Source: Chryseobacterium gallinarum (lineage in GTDB: Bacteria; Bacteroidota; Bacteroidia; Flavobacteriales; Weeksellaceae). Taken from it: 64,000 bases of DNA. Location of the stretch: assembly GCF_001021975.1 (NCBI RefSeq), contig NZ_CP009928.1:3724001-3788000 (forward strand), written 5' to 3'. Every line of letters begins with the position of its first letter. Position 1 is the stretch's first letter. The position numbers and the translations under genes are program-made. The notes under the pieces are model-generated. The model made no database searches and had not been told where the DNA came from. It saw nothing but the letters and a program-made list of their open reading frames with translations. Shown piece by piece: positions 39,486 to 47,519 of this stretch.

Positions 39486-41852
39486 ATGAAAAAGCTTTTG
39501 ACAGTATTGGCTATAATTTTCTCTTTTACTCTACAATCTCAACAAAAAACGGATACTTTAGATACAGCATTGCAAAATATAACCAGGGATACCAAATTCG
39601 GGCTCGCTCTAAGTGGAGGCGGGGCCAAAGGATTTGCTCACATCGGTATTTTGAAAATGATTGATTCGCTCGGTATTAAAATCGACTATATTACCGGAAC
39701 CAGTATGGGAGGTATTCTTGGCGGGTTATATGCAATGGGGTATAATGCTGATCAGCTGAAGAAAACCGTTTATAAAGTAGACTGGAACAGGATTTTAAGT
39801 AATAAAATCCCTTACAATAAAGTGAATATCAGCGAAAAAGGAGAGTATGACAAATATATTCTTGAGTTTCCGGTGGTAAAAGGGTTTCCGACACTTCCCA
39901 GTTCTTATATTGAAGGGCAATATATGGGTGAAGTTCTTAATACCCTTACCTTCAATGCAAAACATATTAATGATTTCAGCAAGCTCAGGATCCCTGTAGA
40001 GCTTACCTCTTCTGATATAGAAAACGGAGGATTGGTTATGCAGAAAAAAGGCTCTTTGCCCTTGGCAATCCGTGCCACTTTAGCGATCCCGGCGGCTTTT
40101 GCCCCGGTTTATATTGATGGAAAATTATTGGTAGATGGTGGTTTGGACCGTAATTATCCTGCAAATGAAGTCAGACAGATGGGGGCTGATTTTGTAATAG
40201 GAGGATACACAGGGTTTAGGCTTTTTACCAAAAAGGAAATTGAAAATCCGATGAAAATGATCTATCAAACCCATGCAATCCGTTCTGTAGAAGATTTTAA
40301 ACACCAGAAGGAACTATCCGATATACTGGTAGATTTTGTAGATCCTTTGGGAGATATTACCACCAAAGACTTTGCAAAGTTCAGAAGGATTATCAAAATT
40401 GGAGAAACGGAAGCAAGAAAACATCTTCCTGAATTTGTAGCATTGGCAGAAGCGCAGAAAAAGCTGGGTATTAAAAGTGAGCACCAGATGATTGAGGAAG
40501 TAAAAATGCCAACAGCAAAGTTTACATATAATGAAGAAGATGGAACCCCAATTACCGATACTGCTGAAATAAAGGTAATTAAAAATCAGATGGGATTGGT
40601 GGAAGGAAAGTATTATGATGCTAAAACGATCAACGAAGCCATTGACCGGGTTTTCGGGATGCGTCAGTATGAGAAAGTGTATTATACCTATATCACTGAA
40701 AATGACCATCTTGTAATGAATATTTTTGTGAAAAGAGCTAAAAAGGGTGCCTTTAAACTGGCTCTCCATTATGATACGGAACAATCTGTAGGAATTATTG
40801 TAAATTATACATACCGGAATATCCTGATGAACAGATCAAGATTTTTAGCAACTGTAGATATTTCAGAACGTTTTAAAGCCAGATTGGCGTATCAGCAGTT
40901 TCTGGGTACCGGAGATCGATGGTGGTTTGAAGCGGAAGCTAAAATGATACATCTTAAAAGTAATGACCTGACTTTTAGATTGGTAGATATTTATAGCGAA
41001 AGTGAGAATGCCAGATTCCCTAATCATATGTATAGAAATATAACCGGGAAAATTGCCTTAAATTATAATGTTACACCGAATGCATTTATTTCTTTAGGTA
41101 CCGAATTCAGTACGGAAAGAATGTATAGTCTATTGGATAAAGTAGATCAGACAAGGTATGATAATTACAGTAAAAAACTATATAATCACAGCAATTTTAA
41201 TACTTTTCTGAAATTTGAGCAGAACAACCTTAACAAGAAATATTTTTCTACCAAAGGAAATCATCTTCAGGCCAGCGCCAGGTTTTATTATGGAGATCAA
41301 TATGAATTGTATGATTTAGAGCAGGTACAACCTCAGTTGTATTCTATTTTAAACCCTAAGGGAGATTATTACTATCAGCCTGAAAATCTGGTTTCATTTA
41401 CTTTAAATGAAAATTTTGCTCATCCTGTTACAAGAAGACTGACCGTAAAAGGCAATCTATTCCTGGGAACAAGTTTCGGATCCCAGAAGGAGGGAAAATA
41501 TCCTTATCTGTTTCTTAATGAGAAATATAATCTGGGAGGAAGTGAATACAATTATGATTTACTCAATCCCGAATTTAATGGATTACGCCAGAAAGAGCTG
41601 CCTGTAACTTCTGTTGCCAAAGCTGGAGTAGCGCTTCAATACAGAATCATGAGACGATTGTACCTGACACCCTCCCTTCATTATGGTAAAATCAGTCAGG
41701 AGCTGTCACCTTTTAAACAAAGTTATAATATTCTGGGTTACGGACTGAATCTCGGATATGAATCTCTCTTAGGTCCAATCAGTTTTAATATTTCAAGAAA
41801 TGATTATCTTGAATTCTGGAGAATATATTTCAGTATAGGATTTAAATTTTAA
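39486..41852 (+). CDS. Patatin-like phospholipase fused to an outer-membrane barrel
   Basis: The 788-residue protein has a signal peptide (LLTVLAIIFSFTLQSQ). A patatin domain follows at about 38-330 with the oxyanion GGGAKG (44-49), nucleophile Ser73 in GTSMGG, and Asp217 in VDGGLDRNYP. A POTRA-like segment (about 365-420) precedes a C-terminal Omp85-type beta barrel that ends RIYFSIGFKF with a terminal Phe. This is the architecture of type Vd proteins such as PlpD, except that here the passenger probably stays attached. The lipase triad is intact. It stands alone with a 185-base upstream gap. Confidence 0.9.
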   Translation: MKKLLTVLAIIFSFTLQSQQKTDTLDTALQNITRDTKFGLALSGGGAKGFAHIGILKMIDSLGIKIDYITGTSMGGILGGLYAMGYNADQLKKTVYKVDWNRILSNKIPYNKVNISEKGEYDKYILEFPVVKGFPTLPSSYIEGQYMGEVLNTLTFNAKHINDFSKLRIPVELTSSDIENGGLVMQKKGSLPLAIRATLAIPAAFAPVYIDGKLLVDGGLDRNYPANEVRQMGADFVIGGYTGFRLFTKKEIENPMKMIYQTHAIRSVEDFKHQKELSDILVDFVDPLGDITTKDFAKFRRIIKIGETEARKHLPEFVALAEAQKKLGIKSEHQMIEEVKMPTAKFTYNEEDGTPITDTAEIKVIKNQMGLVEGKYYDAKTINEAIDRVFGMRQYEKVYYTYITENDHLVMNIFVKRAKKGAFKLALHYDTEQSVGIIVNYTYRNILMNRSRFLATVDISERFKARLAYQQFLGTGDRWWFEAEAKMIHLKSNDLTFRLVDIYSESENARFPNHMYRNITGKIALNYNVTPNAFISLGTEFSTERMYSLLDKVDQTRYDNYSKKLYNHSNFNTFLKFEQNNLNKKYFSTKGNHLQASARFYYGDQYELYDLEQVQPQLYSILNPKGDYYYQPENLVSFTLNENFAHPVTRRLTVKGNLFLGTSFGSQKEGKYPYLFLNEKYNLGGSEYNYDLLNPEFNGLRQKELPVTSVAKAGVALQYRIMRRLYLTPSLHYGKISQELSPFKQSYNILGYGLNLGYESLLGPISFNISRNDYLEFWRIYFSIGFKF

Positions 41853-41861
41853 TCCATAAAA

Positions 41862-41887
41862 ATACACCCCAAAGAAATGAGGTGTAT
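41862..41887 (-). terminator. Terminator of the T9SS hydrolase gene
   Basis: ATACACC (41862-41868) pairs with GGTGTAT (41881-41887). On the minus strand a TTTTT run follows, so it mainly serves the gene at 41922-43877; the patatin gene converges on it. Confidence 0.65.
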
Positions 41888-41921
41888 AAAAAATTAACTT
41901 GAAATTAATAGAAGAGGATAG

Positions 41922-43877
41922 TTAGAGTTTTATTTTTTTATGGTTTACTTTACCATTAGAAAGACTGATTTGCACCACATATACTCCCGGCTCTAAATTG
42001 TCAGATTCAAAGCTGGATTTATTGACCTCTTGTTGAAGCACCAAAGTACCAGAGATGCTATATATACTAATGCTTTTGATAATATCACCCGATCTGGCTT
42101 TAATTTGACGATTTTGCGTATAGATCTCGGAAATGTCTTCTGTTAGTCCACGACCGATTGATTTTTTAAACTGAAGGTTATAAAACGGAGTTACCACTTC
42201 AAAAATATAATTTCTGCTTTCCAGATTCCGTATATCAATGCCGTTGTTTTCCTGGTATTGTTCATTGGAAATGGTTTTAACCAGGTTTTTATTTTCATCA
42301 AAAATATGTACTGAGGAAAGTTCCTGCGGATTAATTTTTAATTGTAAAACAGCATTATTTTCAGATTGAACCATTTCATTTTCTGCAATTTCCTTTGGGG
42401 TACTTTTGATATAAGGAATCAATTTATCTTCATTGTTTTCCGATACTTTTAAAAGATAGACTCCATCCTTTAAAGAAGATAAATTGCGGTTTGCTGCTGA
42501 TCTGCTTATGGCTTTTTCCTGGTTGAAATCTGTAATTTGAATCAGTTGCATAGTTCCAAGATCTGGTTTTATCTGGGAAGAGGATAATGGATCAGCCTGT
42601 GAGAGAACTGGAGCGGACTGTTTGCCAAAAATGGAATCTGCAATAGCCCATTGATTTAAAAGGCCGCCGCTCCTCAATGTATTGAATTTTGCATTTGATG
42701 CCAGAACGAAAGGTACAATACCTCCTATATGACCCAAAGGTCCCCAGTAAAAGGAGTCAAGTTTATATTTATTCAGATCCCACCATGGATAATATCCACG
42801 CTGTACTTCAATGGTTTTGGAAGTATTTTCGGGTGGAATAGCCAGATCTACGGTAGAATGGCCCAAAGTCATAGGAGTTTTATTATACCAATCGTATACA
42901 TCCTTAGGTTTCATACATTGTCTGAGTTTGTTACCTGGATTATTGGTCACATCATTGATAAAATTGGTGGTAAAAAGCTTTCTCCATATAACGGGACCCC
43001 AAAGCAGCCCTCCGTTATCCTGGACTACATGATAATTGTAACGGTCCAGGTATTCTGCAGAAATGACTTCCGAAATATCGCTGGTATAAGTTTTATATCC
43101 GGTATTATTGCAGCTATGCAGAACATTGGCTAAAAATGCAGTGAAAGGATAAAAATCTTTTTCCAAAACCCCTTTATTGAGAGTGATCCCTGAGAAGTCA
43201 TAAGGGCCGTCTCCCATATAAGCATACTTAAATTTTAAATTAGTAGGATTAGACACACTTAACTTCTTGAGTGTAGACATTGCGGCATGGGCTCCCTGGG
43301 AATATCCCGCTAAGAAATATTCATCATACCGTTTTACTCCCAATTGAGACAAAACTTTATCAGCTGCCGTTACAAAATCTATGGTAGCCCCGGCTTCTGT
43401 GGCATAATCTACATACGGGTGAGTACCTTCTCCGGTTCCCATCCCTACGTAATCAGGGGCCATTAAAATATATCCGTTAAGTACATACGATAATTCAACA
43501 ACAAACCCGGCTGTTAATGTTCCTTTAAAATTGGAGGGGACATTATGCCTGCTGTCGGTTGTACCATGATCTGAAACTACTGTTGAAAGCTTAAATCCCA
43601 CATTGGGAAACATAAGAAGTCCGGTTGCCTTTACCAGGTTATTATTCTCATTTTTAGTGTAATAGGTAATTTTATAACCTTTTACTCCCACATTAAACCC
43701 GTTAAGATAATTTACAAAATCAGGAGCATTCTGTTCTCCAAGGTTATTTGCAATAAAATTGACAACACCTTGCGGGGTTAAGTCCAGTTTCTGTTCTACG
43801 CTTACCAGATCACCGGGTTGCTGGGCAAAGTAAAATGGTGCGGCTAACCCTAATAAAAAAACGGCGATTTTTCTCAT
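41922..43877 (-). CDS. Secreted alpha/beta hydrolase (lipase-like) with T9SS sorting domain
   Basis: The 651-residue protein starts with a signal peptide (MRKIAVFLLGLAAPFYFAQ). The alpha/beta hydrolase part covers about 30-400, with the nucleophile elbow GYSQG (Ser193 in FLAGYSQGAHA), DHGTTDSRHN and LMAPDYVGMGTGEGTHPY. The layout resembles secretory lipases and related esterases. The end, from SISIYSISGTLVLQQ to GVYVVQISLSNGK, is a type A T9SS C-terminal sorting domain, so it is exported and surface-bound or released. A linker with many Asn/Gln joins the parts. The substrate is unknown. Confidence 0.87.
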   Translation of the reverse strand: MRKIAVFLLGLAAPFYFAQQPGDLVSVEQKLDLTPQGVVNFIANNLGEQNAPDFVNYLNGFNVGVKGYKITYYTKNENNNLVKATGLLMFPNVGFKLSTVVSDHGTTDSRHNVPSNFKGTLTAGFVVELSYVLNGYILMAPDYVGMGTGEGTHPYVDYATEAGATIDFVTAADKVLSQLGVKRYDEYFLAGYSQGAHAAMSTLKKLSVSNPTNLKFKYAYMGDGPYDFSGITLNKGVLEKDFYPFTAFLANVLHSCNNTGYKTYTSDISEVISAEYLDRYNYHVVQDNGGLLWGPVIWRKLFTTNFINDVTNNPGNKLRQCMKPKDVYDWYNKTPMTLGHSTVDLAIPPENTSKTIEVQRGYYPWWDLNKYKLDSFYWGPLGHIGGIVPFVLASNAKFNTLRSGGLLNQWAIADSIFGKQSAPVLSQADPLSSSQIKPDLGTMQLIQITDFNQEKAISRSAANRNLSSLKDGVYLLKVSENNEDKLIPYIKSTPKEIAENEMVQSENNAVLQLKINPQELSSVHIFDENKNLVKTISNEQYQENNGIDIRNLESRNYIFEVVTPFYNLQFKKSIGRGLTEDISEIYTQNRQIKARSGDIIKSISIYSISGTLVLQQEVNKSSFESDNLEPGVYVVQISLSNGKVNHKKIKL

Positions 43878-43988
43878 ATTGATATTTTTTTAGTGGTATC
43901 AATATAGTGTATTTAATAAATTTAATTAAAAATTACGACATTAATAATTATTCATTGAATATCAAATCTCCTGAAAGTGACTAAAATA

Positions 43989-44018
43989 AAAGAGTCTGGT
44001 CCATGGACCAGACTCTTT
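43989..44018. terminator. 30-bp perfect palindrome, bidirectional terminator
   Basis: AAAGAGTCTGGTCCA and TGGACCAGACTCTTT form a perfect stem between the acyl-CoA dehydrogenase stop and the hydrolase start, both on the minus strand. Confidence 0.8.
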
Positions 44019-44037
44019 CGGTATATTTTGCTTTGAT

Positions 44038-45216
44038 TTAAAAAGCGTTGATTCCTGTAATATCTAAACCGGTGATTAACAAATGAACATCATGAGTCCC
44101 TTCATAGGTGATAACCGATTCTAAATTCGCAGCGTGTCTCATCATTGGGAATTCTCCCATAATTCCCATACCTCCAAGTATTTGTCTTGATTCTCTTGCG
44201 ATATCAATAGCCATTTTTACGTTGTTTCGTTTTGCCATTGAAATCTGTGCAGGAGTAGCCTTATGATCATTTTTAAGATTTCCCAGCTGAAGACATAACA
44301 ATTGCGCTTTTGTAATTTCTGTCAGGAATTCAGCTAATTTCTTTTGCTGAAGCTGGTAGGAGCCGATTGGTTTACCGAATTGTTTTCTTTCTTTCGAATA
44401 TTGAACTGCAGTGCAGTAACAGTCGATAGCAGCACCGATTACTCCCCATGAAATTCCATATCTGGCAGAGTTCAGACAAGAAAGTGGTCCTTTAAGTCCT
44501 GTAACTCCCGGAAGTAAATTCTCTTTAGGAACTTTCACATCATTGAATACCAGTTCTCCAGTTTTTGAAGCCCTTAAGCTCCATTTATTGTGTGTTTCCG
44601 GAGTGGTAAAGCCTTCCATTCCTCTTTCAACGATGAGACCCTGTACTTTTCCTTCTTCATTTTTTGCCCAAACCACAGCGATATCGCATAACGGTGAATT
44701 GGTGATCCACATTTTGGCACCATTTAAAAGATAATGATCTCCCATATCTTTAAAATAAGTCTCCATAGAACCCGGGTCAGAGCCGTGATTAGGCTCAGTC
44801 AGCCCAAAAGACCCGATCATTTCTCCTGCAGCAAGCTTAGGAAGGTATTTTCTTTTCTGCTCTTCAGAACCGAATTCGTTGATAGGAAACATTACCAGTG
44901 AGCTTTGCACAGATGCAGCAGAACGTACTGCAGAATCTCCTCTTTCCAACTCCTGCATGATTAAACCGTAAGAAATCTGGTCTAATCCTGAACCGCCATA
45001 TTCCACCGGGATATATGGACCTAAAGCCCCAATTTTTCCTAATTCTCTCATCAGGCCGGGAAGATCTGTATGGTTTTGTGCTGCCTGATCAATCTGCGGC
45101 ATTACAAAACTTTCTACCCAGTCTCTTACAGATTGGCGGATTAGTTTGTGTTCTTCAGTAAGTAAAGCATCTATACCGTAATAATCAGGGATGCTTGTAA
45201 GAGGATAATATGACAT
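44038..45216 (-). CDS. Acyl-CoA dehydrogenase, glutaryl-CoA dehydrogenase-like
   Basis: The 392-residue flavoprotein carries the ACAD motifs IGSFGLTEPNHGSDPGSMET (FAD and substrate binding), WITNSPLCDIAVVWAK and RQILGGMGIMGEFPMMRHAA. The C-terminal ITYEGTHDVHLLITGLDITG holds the catalytic Glu372. The TYEGTxDxHxLxxGxxITG pattern is characteristic of glutaryl-CoA dehydrogenases, which act in lysine and tryptophan breakdown. A general short-chain dehydrogenase role is possible. The gene is monocistronic, with no other catabolic gene near. Confidence 0.9.
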   Translation of the reverse strand: MSYYPLTSIPDYYGIDALLTEEHKLIRQSVRDWVESFVMPQIDQAAQNHTDLPGLMRELGKIGALGPYIPVEYGGSGLDQISYGLIMQELERGDSAVRSAASVQSSLVMFPINEFGSEEQKRKYLPKLAAGEMIGSFGLTEPNHGSDPGSMETYFKDMGDHYLLNGAKMWITNSPLCDIAVVWAKNEEGKVQGLIVERGMEGFTTPETHNKWSLRASKTGELVFNDVKVPKENLLPGVTGLKGPLSCLNSARYGISWGVIGAAIDCYCTAVQYSKERKQFGKPIGSYQLQQKKLAEFLTEITKAQLLCLQLGNLKNDHKATPAQISMAKRNNVKMAIDIARESRQILGGMGIMGEFPMMRHAANLESVITYEGTHDVHLLITGLDITGINAF

Positions 45217-45344
45217 GATTTTTTGATTTTGTTAAAAATAACAATTTTCGTCTTGTCTGGGAAATTTTTTTCTCAACTTCTGTTATTGTTGATTTTCAAT
45301 TGTATAGCGTTATTTATGGTATTTTAGTGCTCTGTTTTTCATTT

Positions 45345-46133
45345 TCAGACCTCCTCATCGTTGGATATAGGATACTGATTAGGGGCATTATGAACTTTGC
45401 TTTTGAATTTATACAGGTAAGGGGCTTTATTTGCTGAGCCATCATATAATTTTTCAAGTCTGTCAAGAATATTTAAACTTAAAATTTTCCGCTGAAAATT
45501 ATTTCTCCTGAACTTCTGTCCTAATATTGTTTCATAAAGTGACTGAAGGTCTTTCATTGTAAACTTTTCCGGAAGAAGATTACTTGCTGCCACTTCCGTA
45601 TTGATATTCATACGGAGGTACTCCAGACCCGTTTCTATGATCCTGTCGTGATCAAAAGCCATCTTAGGTAACTTGCTGACTTCAAACCATTCACAGCTTT
45701 CATTGAAAGCATCAGGAAAAGTATTGGCTATTGAAAAATCGATAAGGCTGCAGTAGCCAACCGTTATAAATCTTTGGAAGATCCAGTGATCTTTCGGAAC
45801 CTCTATTCCTTTGTTTTGAAGAAGAATCTGGTGAACGTTATTTTCTGTACGGTCTATTCTTCCGAAAGTATGAAACTGCTTTAAAAACAAGTCTTTAAGG
45901 TGTGTTCTCTCAAATAATACCCTTGCGGCTGCTTCCCGGAGATCTTCATCATTAAATACAAAACCGCCCGGGAGTGACCATAAATCCAGATCATGATACT
46001 TTAAAAGCAATACCTTCAAAATGTTGTTATGAAAACCGAATATTGTACAGTCTACCGATACATGGGCTACAAAATCTTTAGTATCGATAAGCTCCTGAAG
46101 GGTTTCTTTATTTTTTGTGTCTTTAATTTTCAT
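45345..46133 (-). CDS. Nudix-domain sugar-responsive transcription regulator (NrtR/AraR type)
   Basis: The 262-residue protein has an N-terminal Nudix fold and a C-terminal winged helix (EKFTMKDLQSLYETILGQKFRRNNFQRKIL). The Nudix box is degenerate: GGFVFNDEDLREAAARVLFE has RV and FE where hydrolases need REUxEE, so it likely senses a ligand rather than cleaving it. Bacteroidota members such as AraR bind sugars and control pentose or glycan genes. Here it lies next to an MFS sugar transporter and the glucan operon, which it probably regulates. It follows the transporter gene on the minus strand by 21 bases. Confidence 0.88.
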   Translation of the reverse strand: MKIKDTKNKETLQELIDTKDFVAHVSVDCTIFGFHNNILKVLLLKYHDLDLWSLPGGFVFNDEDLREAAARVLFERTHLKDLFLKQFHTFGRIDRTENNVHQILLQNKGIEVPKDHWIFQRFITVGYCSLIDFSIANTFPDAFNESCEWFEVSKLPKMAFDHDRIIETGLEYLRMNINTEVAASNLLPEKFTMKDLQSLYETILGQKFRRNNFQRKILSLNILDRLEKLYDGSANKAPYLYKFKSKVHNAPNQYPISNDEEV

Positions 46134-46154
46134 GGCCGTAAAAATAAATATTTT

Positions 46155-47342
46155 CTAGCTATTCTTTCGAGAGAATTTAAAATATACTAAACTAATCATA
46201 AAAAGAATAAGTACGGAGCCTAAAATATATAAAGGATAAAAATTTAACAGTTTTTTTTCAAACAATAGTGACATAATGATAGAGCTTACAGAGCTGCCCA
46301 GAGAGGAGAAAATAACAATCAGTGAAGTGAAAAGATTGATCTTAGCCTTACCGATAGTGGCAATCATTTTTGAATTAATAACAGGGTAAAGTGGTGCCAG
46401 AAACAAACCGATCACCGGAAACAGAAAAAGCAGCAGCCTGGAATTTTCATGATCAAAATATTGTATTCCCAGAATAATGACAAGAATGGTTATAATAAAA
46501 AAAATGCATGACACATAATATCCTGTTAGTGAAAAATTCCTGATAATATTAGCCGTGACGGTTCTTCCGGCATAAGAGAAAAGAGCCAGAAAAGAAGAGG
46601 CCTGTAAAGCAAAAAAAGAATTGACTTTCAGGTGATTTTTGTAAAAAGAAGGAAGCCACGAATTAAATCCCTGTTCTACAAAAACAATAAAGAAAATAAC
46701 CCCCAGAAACAGTAATACAGGAAGTGTGGTAAAACCTGACAATTCAGAAATAAGGCTCTTGTTTTCTGTGGTGCCTGCTTCTGAAATTTCTATTCTCGAA
46801 AACAAAAATATCGTTACTGCAGAGAGAAGTGTGATCAGTAAAAATCCGGATTTCCAGAATTCGGAGTACTGGCTGGAAATCAGCCAGCCAAAGCCGGTAT
46901 TGACTACAAAAATGCCTATCATAAAGGATGCTTCTACGCTGTTCATGGTTTTTGCCAACGCTTTTTCATCAGAAATATTATTCCTTATGATTCCGAAAAC
47001 ACAGATTTTGCCTATCGCAAAGCAGGCTCCAATGATTGCAAACCACACTTTATAAAACCAAAAGTCTGCTATAAAAGGAAGCAGCGATGAGCAAATTCCT
47101 ACAATAATCAAAGCAAGGATTATGGCTTTTTTTGTTCCGGTCCTGTTAATGAAACTCACGGCAAAAAGGGAGATAAAAGCGATGGGAAGATCTTTAAAAG
47201 ACTCCAGCATTCCCAGTTCTCCATAGGTGATTTTTGCCTCAGACAACTGCAGAATGATAAGTCCCATGCAATTTAAAACCATGGAAAAAATCAGGAAAGT
47301 TAATTTTAGAGGAAGTGAAATTTGAGAAAGCTTGGCTGCCAT
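46155..47342 (-). CDS. MFS transporter of the glucan locus
   Basis: The 395-residue protein has about twelve membrane helices in the MFS layout. The loop between helices 2 and 3 reads SFINRTGTKKAIILAL, a variant of the GxxxD(R/K)xGR motif. A long central loop (FSRIEISEAGTTENKSLISEL) separates the halves, and WLPSFYKNHL is reminiscent of sugar-porter relatives in Bacteroidota. Its position between the Nudix regulator and the susC operon suggests import of glucose or gluco-oligosaccharides released in the periplasm. It would be co-transcribed with the regulator. Confidence 0.87.
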   Translation of the reverse strand: MAAKLSQISLPLKLTFLIFSMVLNCMGLIILQLSEAKITYGELGMLESFKDLPIAFISLFAVSFINRTGTKKAIILALIIVGICSSLLPFIADFWFYKVWFAIIGACFAIGKICVFGIIRNNISDEKALAKTMNSVEASFMIGIFVVNTGFGWLISSQYSEFWKSGFLLITLLSAVTIFLFSRIEISEAGTTENKSLISELSGFTTLPVLLFLGVIFFIVFVEQGFNSWLPSFYKNHLKVNSFFALQASSFLALFSYAGRTVTANIIRNFSLTGYYVSCIFFIITILVIILGIQYFDHENSRLLLFLFPVIGLFLAPLYPVINSKMIATIGKAKINLFTSLIVIFSSLGSSVSSIIMSLLFEKKLLNFYPLYILGSVLILFMISLVYFKFSRKNS

Positions 47343-47519
47343 TTTGGGGAGTATCTGAATTGGATTTTTATAAATATTTATGAATTATGGGTAGAAAGAT
47401 AAGGCTTTCAAGTCCCAAAAATAAACGAAAAATTAAAATAATTATTAATGAAATGTTAATTAATTGAAAAAAAATATATTTTTATTGTCTCAATTTGAGA
47501 ATTAAAATAATAACTGTAT

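Noticed and set aside
45345..46133. Active Nudix hydrolase
   Set aside because: The Nudix box lacks the REUxEE metal-binding residues and a winged helix follows, which fits a regulator better.
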